Positions 17,367 through 24,447 of a DNA stretch of 64,000 bases are shown here, piece after piece. A model generated the notes under the pieces. That model was not told the DNA's origin. It was given only the letters and a program-made list of their open reading frames with translations, and made no database searches. Position 1 is the first letter of the stretch. Each line of letters begins with the position of its first letter. A program made the position numbers and the translations under genes. The stretch comes from Solobacterium sp. (GTDB taxonomy: Bacteria > Bacillota_I > Bacilli_A > Erysipelotrichales > Erysipelotrichaceae): NCBI GenBank assembly GCA_017510405.1, contig JAFWNG010000028.1, forward strand, positions 62,001 through 126,000. Reading direction: 5' to 3'.

Positions 17367-18161
17367 ATGAAATATTTTGGTGGATGTGACGTAGGAAGTA
17401 CTTATACAAAAGCAGTCATTCTGGATGAAAACGGCAAAATGGTCGCTGATACAACGATCAAATCAAAGATCAATTCGGCTGAGAGCGCAAAGATCGCCAT
17501 GGAAGAAGTCCTCGGCAAAGTCGGACTGAAGTCCTCCGAAGAACTGGATTACCTGATCGGTACCGGTTACGGAAGAAACAAAGTTCCGTTCGCAGATGAG
17601 AACATCTCCGAGATCTCCTGCCACGCAATGGGCGTACACGTTACCGATCCGAGCGTCAAGGCGATCATCGACATCGGCGGACAGGACGTCAAAGGCATCA
17701 GCGTCGACACCGACGGAACCGTAAAGAACTTCGCAATGAACGACAAATGCGCTGCCGGTACAGGACGTTTCTACGAAGCAATGGCCCGTTCCTTTGAAAT
17801 GAGCCTGCCCGAGTTCTCCAAACTGTCCCTGAGCGCAAAGAACGTCATTCCGATCACAGCACAGTGCACAGTATTCGCAGAAAGCGAAGTCATCACACTT
17901 GTCGGTGAAGGAAAACCGATGAACGAGATCGCAGCCGGCATCCAGATGGCAGTCGCAAAGAGATGCTTCGTCATGGCCAAAAAAGCAGGCGCTACCGATT
18001 CCATCACACTGACCGGCGGCTGCGCAAAGAACGATGGACTCAAGCAGGCCATCGAACATGTACTCAAACTGAAAGTCATCGATCTTCCGATCGATCCGCA
18101 GCTGATGGGAGCCCTTGGGGCAGCGGAATTCGCCCGCCAGAAGGGTCTTGCCCAGGCATAA
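17367..18161 (+). CDS. HgdC-type activator ATPase (BadF/BadG/BcrA/BcrD family)
   Basis: The protein has 264 residues and the acetate/sugar-kinase ATPase fold. GCDVGSTYTKAVILD is the phosphate-1 loop, IDIGGQDVKGI phosphate-2, and LTGGCAKNDGL the adenosine motif. NDKCAAGTGRF (C128) and ITAQCTVFAESEV (C167) are the two cysteines per monomer that bridge a [4Fe-4S] cluster between subunits in HgdC. ATP hydrolysis lowers the cluster potential and drives single electrons into the HgdAB-type partner. It is the only activator gene in the operon, so it probably serves both HgdB/HgdA-like pairs. Length and motif spacing are normal. Confidence 0.93.
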   Translation: MKYFGGCDVGSTYTKAVILDENGKMVADTTIKSKINSAESAKIAMEEVLGKVGLKSSEELDYLIGTGYGRNKVPFADENISEISCHAMGVHVTDPSVKAIIDIGGQDVKGISVDTDGTVKNFAMNDKCAAGTGRFYEAMARSFEMSLPEFSKLSLSAKNVIPITAQCTVFAESEVITLVGEGKPMNEIAAGIQMAVAKRCFVMAKKAGATDSITLTGGCAKNDGLKQAIEHVLKLKVIDLPIDPQLMGALGAAEFARQKGLAQA

Positions 18162-18173
18162 AGAGGTACCGCC

Positions 18174-18341
18174 ATGGAGAAATTCCTGAAAGTACTTAAA
18201 ATCCTTCTCATCATACTTGGATGGGTCACCGGCATCCTGTTTGTCGTCTACTTCTGGAACATCGACCAGAAAGTACTCGGATGGGCATATGTCCAGGTGA
18301 ATAAGATCTTTGACCGGAAAAAGACCGATATCAAATTCTGA
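18174..18341 (+). CDS. Small single-span membrane protein (copy 1)
   Basis: This is a 55-residue ORF starting MEKFLKVLKILLIILGWVTG and ending KTDIKF. It has a short basic N-terminus, one membrane span (about residues 7-27), then an aromatic WNIDQKVLGWAYVQVNKIFDRKK tail. The ATG follows AGAGG and lies 12 bases after the activator stop. The gene at 21924-22133 encodes a similar protein with the same plan and the shared W-x-[DI]-D-x-K-x-L ... K-x-x-x-[KR]-K layout. Each copy lies downstream of an HgdB/HgdA-like pair. I infer a membrane anchor or assembly subunit for the complex. No known family is recognised. Confidence 0.7.
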   Translation: MEKFLKVLKILLIILGWVTGILFVVYFWNIDQKVLGWAYVQVNKIFDRKKTDIKF

Positions 18342-18349
18342 GGAAGCCC

Positions 18350-19096
18350 ATGGAATTGTATCAGTCAGTAACAGAGCGTGTTCAGAAACTGCTGGAAGAC
18401 CATCCGGAGCGGAAAGAATACGCCTGCGATACGGAGAAATGCTGGGAAGAGACCGAGCGCTTCGAACTGGTCATGGGACGTGAAAGTGCATATGAACTTG
18501 GCGGATCCGGAAACGGATCTGCCAACTTCACTGTCGTAACATCGGGATCGGAGTTCTTTTCCGAAAGCAAAGTCATCGTTATCGGAAAAGACCTGCAGGA
18601 CATCCGCTCCGATACCCCGTATGCCCGCATCGTCGTCCTTGCCCTGGATCCCGAAAAGATCCCGGACGCAAATGACCGGAAAGGCAGCGAAGCCGTCTTC
18701 CGTCTTCTGCAGAAACTGGACTTTATCAAATACCATGTATTTGCAAAAGGCTATATGATCCGTACCTCGACCGAAAACTATCGCGAACAGGTACGCGTGC
18801 AGAAACAGGCACTGAAAAACGGAATATCGTTCGAAAAAGTAGGAAACACGTTCCTGAAGCACTATCTCGAAGCAGACGGCGTGCTCGCAGCGACCATCTT
18901 TTTCCTGAGCGATCCTTCCATCGACTACGAAGCACTGCGGAAAGACGCCGCAAAAGTGCATGATATTACAATGACATTCTCGAAAATACTGGAGGGAATG
19001 CCGACAGACTGCAGTATGTGCAGCCTGAAACCGATCTGTGATGAAGTCGAAGGCATGCGCGAGCTGCACTTCGGCAAAGGAGAGACACCCTCATGA
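18350..19096 (+). CDS. Free-standing protein resembling the central domain of acetyl-CoA synthase (CdhC/AcsB)
   Basis: The protein has 248 residues. YELGG (48-52), SKVIVIGKDLQDI (73-85), RVQKQALKNGISFEKVGNTFLKHYLE (149-174) and ATIFFLSDPSIDYEAL (181-196) follow, in order, the pattern I know from the central (A2) domain of acetyl-CoA synthase and CdhC: ELGG, a V-x-V-x-G-x-D-[IL]-x-[ED]-I strand, a GF-x-x-x-x-x-GE helix and a TDPE turn. The end has C221-x2-C224-x5-C230-DEVEGMRELHF, comparable in place to the GCTLCQSFAPTHVC segment. Two more cysteines lie at 26 and 31. The CODH-binding and A-cluster domains are absent. The gene overlaps the next start by four bases. A role in CoA or metal handling is inferred. 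Confidence 0.6.
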   Translation: MELYQSVTERVQKLLEDHPERKEYACDTEKCWEETERFELVMGRESAYELGGSGNGSANFTVVTSGSEFFSESKVIVIGKDLQDIRSDTPYARIVVLALDPEKIPDANDRKGSEAVFRLLQKLDFIKYHVFAKGYMIRTSTENYREQVRVQKQALKNGISFEKVGNTFLKHYLEADGVLAATIFFLSDPSIDYEALRKDAAKVHDITMTFSKILEGMPTDCSMCSLKPICDEVEGMRELHFGKGETPS

Positions 19097-20304
19097 AAGA
19101 CCTGAAACATCTCATTGAGATGGAAGATCTTCTGCAGCAGGCATATAACAAGCTGGTGAAAGAGGCACAGGAAGAAGGCCGCAAAGCGATCGGCTACACG
19201 TGCTACTTCATGCCGGAAGTCCTGCTCGACCTGGAAGGATGCTTCGGTGTAAGACTGCGCGCACCGAACTGCACGTCCCCGGTCATGGCGACATACTACA
19301 TGTCCGGACGTACATGCCACTATGGCAGAAGCCTCATGGAACGCGCCCTGGAAGGTGGATTCAACTTCCTCGATGCCCAGATGGCGACCGAAACATGTAC
19401 CGTCACATGCCGTTTCCAGGAACACCTGGGACGCATGGACATCATTCAGAACCCGAACTTCTTCGTGGAATTCACCGACATTCCATTCAAGAAGACCGAA
19501 AACTCCGTACTGCACTACCAGAAACAGCTGCAGGCACATGTTCTCGACAAACTTCATGAAAAATTCGGAATCGACGTCAGTGACGAAGCACTGATGCGGG
19601 CAATCGAACGTCATAACGAAGTCTGCCGTCTTGTGCGTGAGATCGGCGAATACCGGAAACTGGATGTCCCGACGATCACCGGCTATGAATTTGCTGTGAT
19701 CCAGCTCACCACCCTGACCTGCCCGAAAGATAAGATCCTGGGCATGCTCAGAGAGACCGCGGAAGAAATGAAAACAAGAAAGCCGGATCTCAAGCCGACA
19801 TGGAAAGTAAAAGTCTGTGTTGCCGGCGCAGAAAACGACCATCCGGACTTCATTAAGCTGATCGAAAGCTGCGGCGCCCTGGTCGTAGCCGACCGCTACT
19901 GCTACGGATCACTGCCGGGACGCGAGGAAATCGTTGTGGAAGAAGGCCAGACACCGCTCGAAGCCATCGCCCGCCACTATCTGAACACCAGCTGCTGTCC
20001 GCGGTTCATGCCGCAGGACATCATGCGCGGCAGAAAGAAATATCTTGCGGACATCTGCGCTGAGTACAAGGCAGACGGCCTGATCATAGAATCCAATAAA
20101 TTCTGTGAATACTGGAGCTACGAACGCACCATCGACGCCCTGGTCATCCCGCGTGACTTCGGCATTCCGACGTGTTCGATCGAAAAAGAGTACATCAACT
20201 CTGCTTCCGGACAGCTGCGCACCCGCTTCCAGGCATTTGTGGAAAGCGTGGAACTGAAGAAACTTCATGCGGAGAAAGGAAACGATCATGACGAAACCGA
20301 ATAA
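19093..20304 (+). CDS. HgdB-like 2-hydroxyacyl-CoA dehydratase family subunit (copy 2)
   Basis: This 403-residue paralogue of the gene at 14342 opens with the same MxDLKHLIxxEdLL segment. GYTCYFMPEVLLDLEGCFGVRLRAPNC, MSGRTCHYGRSLMERALEGG, TCTVTC, ESCGALVVADRYCYGSLPGREE and SASGQLRTRFQAFVES align to copy 1 throughout. C37, C50, C75 and C102 are shared; C60 and C106 are extra. The ATG overlaps the stop of the acetyl-CoA-synthase-like gene, so translation is coupled. It pairs with the gene at 20288. Confidence 0.88.
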   Translation: MKDLKHLIEMEDLLQQAYNKLVKEAQEEGRKAIGYTCYFMPEVLLDLEGCFGVRLRAPNCTSPVMATYYMSGRTCHYGRSLMERALEGGFNFLDAQMATETCTVTCRFQEHLGRMDIIQNPNFFVEFTDIPFKKTENSVLHYQKQLQAHVLDKLHEKFGIDVSDEALMRAIERHNEVCRLVREIGEYRKLDVPTITGYEFAVIQLTTLTCPKDKILGMLRETAEEMKTRKPDLKPTWKVKVCVAGAENDHPDFIKLIESCGALVVADRYCYGSLPGREEIVVEEGQTPLEAIARHYLNTSCCPRFMPQDIMRGRKKYLADICAEYKADGLIIESNKFCEYWSYERTIDALVIPRDFGIPTCSIEKEYINSASGQLRTRFQAFVESVELKKLHAEKGNDHDETE

Positions 20305-21922
20305 GACCGGAAAAACCCTCCTGACCAGAACAAAGAAGCTGGCTTCGGATTTCTGGAACGGTAAGCCGCACGAAGAACGGCGGCTGGGTGATCTTTACAT
20401 TGATAAAACAGGCCTGTACAAACACCGTGAATGGCGCGGCGTAAAAGACACGATGTACTACTTCAACAACATCTGGCTTTACAACTATGCCCACATGATC
20501 GGCGACATGGTGAAGTACAGCGGCCCGAAGGGACCCATGCTCTTCCTCAAAGGCGTATGGAGATACCGCTGGCTCGGACAGACCTATCTGCCTGTTATGC
20601 ACTGGTTTGACAGAGGCCTTGAAGGAATGCGCGGCGAAGGACTGCGGGCTAGCGCGTGGCATTACCGTGCCATGGTTTCGGAAACGATCCGCCAGTTCAT
20701 GCGCATGCTGGAAGCCGACCAGAAGACCGGCGGTTCCAAAGAGATCTACGACAAGACCATTGCCCACGACGAGACCGTATGGGGCGGCATCTTCTATCCG
20801 TGGCGCGACCGCATGGACGATGTCCCGCTGCAGATGATCCCGTACTTCGTCACATGCCATGTTAACAACCACGTTGTTCTGAACTACATTGACGCAGCCC
20901 AGTCCATCGGACTTCCGGGCGACCCGTGTCCGATGTGCCAGGCAGAAGCCGGCATCTTCCTGCAGGATGACGTGCCGGAGTACTATCCGATCGTCATCAC
21001 ATCCAACGAAGCATGCGACGGTTCGGTAGGCACCTCCGTCCTGCAGGACTGGATGATGAACCGTCCGCTGTTTGCCATGCCGCAGCCGATGCAGTTCGAC
21101 GATCCGCTCGTACAGGAACACTGCGCCCGCGAGATCGAAGAATGCTGGAAGTTCATTGAAGAACAGACCGGTGAGCCGTTCAGCTGGAATGAACTGAAGA
21201 AACATCTGGAACAGCAGAACCAGCTCCAGGAATTCGAATGGGAGAAATGGGAAGTAGCCGCCAACACTGACTACTATCCGATCAACGGCGTTGCTCAGGC
21301 ACTCTATCGCATCTACCAGTCACAGGACGGTGACCGTGAGATCTGGCACGAGGTCGATGCCCGCGTCAAAAAAATCCTGGAAAAGTGCGTGGAAAAGAAG
21401 ATCAACAGCTTCCCGAAGACACGTCACAGAATGATCGCATGGAGCTGTGCACCGCTGTATTACTCCCACTGGTGCACATGGGCATATAACTGCTGGGGCC
21501 TCAACTGCATCATCAACATGGACTCCCTGATGTTCAACATGACCATCCGTACCGACAGCTACGAAAACACACTGCAGGACATGGCGCTTTACCATGAGTG
21601 GGCACCAATGCGGCGTATGGCAGTCGGCGGTATGCATCATATCTTTGAACTGTGGGAATACATGGAAAAATTCCACTGCGACATGGTCATGATGTATGAC
21701 CAGCTCCAGTGCAAAGGCATGCAGGGCGTACACGGACTCTTCGAAGACGAATTCCGTGCCCGCAACATCCATGCCATCTGGATGCCGCATGCACTGCCGG
21801 ACAAACGCACCGTCAGCCGCAGCGAGATCCGCGGCATCATCAACGACTATATGACCACCATCATGCATGAGGAACCCCTGGATCCGACACTGCTTGAATT
21901 TGACGACTCGGAGGGCTGGTAA
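20288..21922 (+). CDS. HgdA-like 2-hydroxyacyl-CoA dehydratase family subunit (copy 2)
   Basis: The ATG at 20288 is preferred to the in-frame ATG at 20267 because AGAAAGGA lies 7 bases before it; the gene overlaps its partner by 17 bases. The 544-residue protein aligns with copy 1 (15562-17346): EWRGVKDTMYYFNN, DPCPMCQAEAG, SNEACDGSVGTS, HRMIAWSCAPLYYSHWCTWAYNCWGLN, and the ending AIWMPHALPDKRTVSRSEIRGIINDYMTTIMHEEPLDPTLLEFDD. Copy 1 carries ~50 more residues, mostly N-terminal. Some copy-1 cysteines differ (ECGALVVDAL against EAGIFLQDDV), so the two pairs may not do the same job. Confidence 0.85.
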   Translation: MTKPNKTGKTLLTRTKKLASDFWNGKPHEERRLGDLYIDKTGLYKHREWRGVKDTMYYFNNIWLYNYAHMIGDMVKYSGPKGPMLFLKGVWRYRWLGQTYLPVMHWFDRGLEGMRGEGLRASAWHYRAMVSETIRQFMRMLEADQKTGGSKEIYDKTIAHDETVWGGIFYPWRDRMDDVPLQMIPYFVTCHVNNHVVLNYIDAAQSIGLPGDPCPMCQAEAGIFLQDDVPEYYPIVITSNEACDGSVGTSVLQDWMMNRPLFAMPQPMQFDDPLVQEHCAREIEECWKFIEEQTGEPFSWNELKKHLEQQNQLQEFEWEKWEVAANTDYYPINGVAQALYRIYQSQDGDREIWHEVDARVKKILEKCVEKKINSFPKTRHRMIAWSCAPLYYSHWCTWAYNCWGLNCIINMDSLMFNMTIRTDSYENTLQDMALYHEWAPMRRMAVGGMHHIFELWEYMEKFHCDMVMMYDQLQCKGMQGVHGLFEDEFRARNIHAIWMPHALPDKRTVSRSEIRGIINDYMTTIMHEEPLDPTLLEFDDSEGW

Positions 21923-21923
21923 T

Positions 21924-22133
21924 ATGAAGTCCGTATGGAAAACACTCGGGATCGTATTCGGAATACTGACCGGACTGTACATTGTCCTGTTCCTGGTCTT
22001 CTGGTTCGATCTGGACGGAAAGGCACTGTTCTACGGCGTGGAACCGTTTCTGAAAAATCACTATGACAAGATGAAACGGAAAGACCCGCTGGATGTGGAA
22101 TACCGCACTGACACCGAAAACTACGAATACTGA
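21924..22133 (+). CDS. Small single-span membrane protein (copy 2)
   Basis: This 69-residue protein starts MKSVWKTLGIVFGILTG. It has one span (about residues 7-27) followed by FWFDLDGKALFYGVEPFLKNHYDKMKRK and an acidic tail ending in ENYEY. The layout matches the 55-residue protein at 18174. The start is set 1 base after the upstream stop, with GGAGG 10 bases before it; an earlier in-frame ATG at 21867 lies inside the upstream gene. It follows the second HgdB/HgdA-like pair directly. Probable membrane partner of that pair; no family known to me. Confidence 0.72.
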   Translation: MKSVWKTLGIVFGILTGLYIVLFLVFWFDLDGKALFYGVEPFLKNHYDKMKRKDPLDVEYRTDTENYEY

Positions 22134-22147
22134 AAGAAGGCAGCTTC

Positions 22148-24004
22148 TTGAACGAACAGAAAGAATACCGGTTTCAGACTGAGACCGCAAAGCTTCTGCA
22201 GATGGTGATCCATTCGGTCTACACGAAAAAGGAGATCTTTCTGCGGGAACTCATCAGTAACGCTTCGGATGCCCTGGACCGCCGGTATGCCCTCGCTCTG
22301 GAACAGCCGGAAAAGAACCTGGGACCGCTGCAGCGGGAAGCCTACAGCATCAATCTCCTTCTGCAGAAAAACAAGCGTCTGCTGTGGATCCGTGACAACG
22401 GCATCGGTATGGACAGCGATGATCTGTACCGGTGCCTCGGTACCATCGCACACAGCGGCACAGGTGAAGAGGAAACGGACGAAGAACGCATCGGCCAGTT
22501 CGGCATCGGCTTCTACTCCCTCTTCATGGCTGCCGACCATGTACGCGTGGTCAGCCGCAAAGCCGGTACGAGCCAGGCATATGCATTTGAAAGCAGCGGG
22601 ATCGATTCCTATACGATCACGGAATCGAAGCGGGACACAGTCGGCACCGATATCATCCTGCATATCCGCGAAGACGACGGCAATGATACTTACAACCGGT
22701 ATCTGCGGGAATATACACTGTATAAACTCGTAAAGCAGTATTCCGATTACATCCGCTGGCCGATCCTTCTGTACATGCCCGTCCCGGTCCCCGGAAAAAA
22801 CGGCGAACCGGAAGAGCGGTGGGGATGGCAGAGACTGAACTCCATGGTTCCCCTGTGGCGCCGCAAGGCCGACAGTGTGACCGAAAAGGAATACAATGCC
22901 TTCTGGCTGGAACAGTATGCGAAAGACCTGGAGCCGGCCGCCAAAGACAGGGAAGTCTTTGCAAAACCGCTTAAAGTCCTGCATCTTCATGTCGAAGGCC
23001 GCACGGAATTCCGTGCCCTGCTCTACATACCTGCATGCGCGTGGCGCACGTACGATACCGAGCGTGACATGAAAGGACTTCAGCTGTACTCCGCCGGAGT
23101 CCGGATCAAAGAGAGGGAACCGGCTGTACTGCCGGAGGAATTCTCCTTTGTACAGGGGGCTGTCGACTGCAGTGACCTGCCGCTGAATCTTTCCCGGGAA
23201 ACCCTGCAGGCACAGGACAGTCTGAAAGCCATCCGCAGCGTACTGGCAAAGAAGATCACAGAAGCACTGCAGGACGTCCTGCAGGAAGACCGCAGCCGGT
23301 ACGAACGCTTCTATCAGGACTTCGGAAAATCCCTGAAGCTGTCCGCCATGGAATGTGAAGGAAAGCAGCGTGAACGGCTCAGCAGCCTGCTGTTATTTGC
23401 ATCGACCGGCGGAACGCTCACACTGGATGAATACATTCAGAAAGAACCATCGCAGATCCTGTTCGGAGCGGCAGAGAACGCAGACGCACTGAAAAAACTG
23501 CCCGAAGCGGAACGCCCGCTGCAGGATGGCAGAACGATCCTGTGTCTGTCAGACCTGACCGACCGGCTTATACCGGAAATGCTGGAAACATACCGCGGCG
23601 TACCGTTTGTCAGTATCAATTCTTCTTCCGCTTGCGAAACCAGTACACGCGGCTCAGACCTGTGTACATTTGCGGAAGAAGTACTGAAGAACGAGAATAC
23701 TGCAGTTCGTATGACCGACCGTCTGGTAACCGGACCGGTCGTACTGACAACAGAAAGCGGACTGTCTGCCGATCTGGAAGCACAGATGGCAGAAACCGAT
23801 TCCCGGTACGTATCCCGCTATGTGCTGGAACTCAATCCGGAACACAGATCTGTACAGATCCTCGACAAAGTCCGGATCGCCGATCCGGCACGGGCAGAAA
23901 AATACGTGCGTATTCTGTATACGCAGGCATGTCTGACCGCCGGGCTGAAGATTCCTGATCTGACAGAATATACTGCTCTGCTGGTCAGTCTGTTTGAAGA
24001 ATAG
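22148..24004 (+). CDS. htpG: HtpG, Hsp90-family chaperone
   Basis: The protein has 618 residues, the usual HtpG length, and starts with TTG at 22148 after AAGAAGG. All N-domain ATP motifs are present: ELISNASDALD, IRDNGIGMDSDDL, GTIAHSGTGE and GQFGIGFYSLFMAADHV. The middle domain has the LPLNLSRETLQ motif with the catalytic arginine. It is a general cytoplasmic ATP-driven chaperone. Its place between metalloenzyme subunits and nickel-chaperone genes, 14 bases after the small membrane protein gene, is unusual and suggests that it helps fold or mature the operon's complex. It may instead be the only htpG in the genome and simply be co-transcribed. Confidence 0.93.
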   Translation: MNEQKEYRFQTETAKLLQMVIHSVYTKKEIFLRELISNASDALDRRYALALEQPEKNLGPLQREAYSINLLLQKNKRLLWIRDNGIGMDSDDLYRCLGTIAHSGTGEEETDEERIGQFGIGFYSLFMAADHVRVVSRKAGTSQAYAFESSGIDSYTITESKRDTVGTDIILHIREDDGNDTYNRYLREYTLYKLVKQYSDYIRWPILLYMPVPVPGKNGEPEERWGWQRLNSMVPLWRRKADSVTEKEYNAFWLEQYAKDLEPAAKDREVFAKPLKVLHLHVEGRTEFRALLYIPACAWRTYDTERDMKGLQLYSAGVRIKEREPAVLPEEFSFVQGAVDCSDLPLNLSRETLQAQDSLKAIRSVLAKKITEALQDVLQEDRSRYERFYQDFGKSLKLSAMECEGKQRERLSSLLLFASTGGTLTLDEYIQKEPSQILFGAAENADALKKLPEAERPLQDGRTILCLSDLTDRLIPEMLETYRGVPFVSINSSSACETSTRGSDLCTFAEEVLKNENTAVRMTDRLVTGPVVLTTESGLSADLEAQMAETDSRYVSRYVLELNPEHRSVQILDKVRIADPARAEKYVRILYTQACLTAGLKIPDLTEYTALLVSLFEE

Positions 24005-24017
24005 GAGATATACGACT

Positions 24018-24242
24018 ATGCATGAACATCATCACCACCATCATGACCATGAAGTAAACAGCAGTGATGAAGCTGCTGCAATGCTTGCCTATATGGTGCA
24101 TCACAACGAACATCACATCGAAGAACTGGCAGACATTGCCGCAAAGCTTCCGGAAGAAGTCCGCGCTAAGATCACTGAAGCTGCAGAGATCATGAAAAAA
24201 GGCAACGAGCTTCTTCGTGAAGCAGCCGAGCAGGTGAAATGA
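24018..24242 (+). CDS. Histidine-rich small protein, likely metal (nickel) chaperone or store
   Basis: The protein has 74 residues. Residues 1-12 are MHEHHHHHHDHE. A second histidine group, HHNEHH, lies at 28-33, giving 12 histidines in the first 33 residues. The rest is a helical, charged ~40-residue segment (IEELADIAAKLPEEVRAKITEAAEIMKKGNELLREAAEQVK) that could form a coiled coil or helical hairpin. AGGAG precedes the ATG; the in-frame ATG at 23994 lies inside htpG. Histidine-rich tails bind nickel in CooJ, HypB and SlyD. With a CooC-like ATPase and a CooT-like protein in the same operon, a nickel store analogous to CooJ is the simplest reading, though it is not a CooJ homologue by sequence. 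Confidence 0.7.
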   Translation: MHEHHHHHHDHEVNSSDEAAAMLAYMVHHNEHHIEELADIAAKLPEEVRAKITEAAEIMKKGNELLREAAEQVK

Positions 24243-24243
24243 T

Positions 24244-24447
24244 ATGTGCCTGTCCGATGTATACGGCATTCGCGGCAGTGAAAAGGAACTGCTGTTCTCA
24301 AACGCTGCCAGCGTCACCCAGAACGGAGATACCCTGGTATTCACAAACATCCTGGGTGTGCCGTTCGAGACAAAAGGAACGATCCGGTCGGTAGATCTTC
24401 TGGAGAATGTGATCCTGATCGACCGGAAAGAGGAAGAGAGGAAATAA
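24244..24447 (+). CDS. CooT-like nickel-binding protein
   Basis: The protein has 67 residues and opens MCLSDVYGIRGSEKELLFSNAASVTQNGDTLVFTNILGVPFETKGTIRSVDLLENVILIDR. This is the pattern of the CooT family: an N-terminal Met-Cys, six or seven short beta strands, and a D-[IL]-[LF]-G turn before G-x-I-x-x-[IV]-D-L. In Rhodospirillum rubrum CooT, Cys2 of the dimer binds one Ni(II), and the gene sits in the CO dehydrogenase nickel-loading cluster. Here it starts 1 base after the histidine-rich gene. It supports nickel use by this operon. Confidence 0.75.
   Translation: MCLSDVYGIRGSEKELLFSNAASVTQNGDTLVFTNILGVPFETKGTIRSVDLLENVILIDRKEEERK

Noticed and set aside
14342-18161. Classical 2-hydroxyglutarate, lactate or phenyllactate dehydration pathway
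   Set aside because: No CoA transferase, 2-hydroxyacid dehydrogenase or acyl-CoA dehydrogenase with Etf is present; the neighbours are nickel factors instead.
24018-24059. HHHHHH run as an artificial affinity tag or vector contamination
   Set aside because: The histidines use mixed codons, are interrupted by Glu and Asp, recur at residues 28-33, and the gene sits within a native operon.
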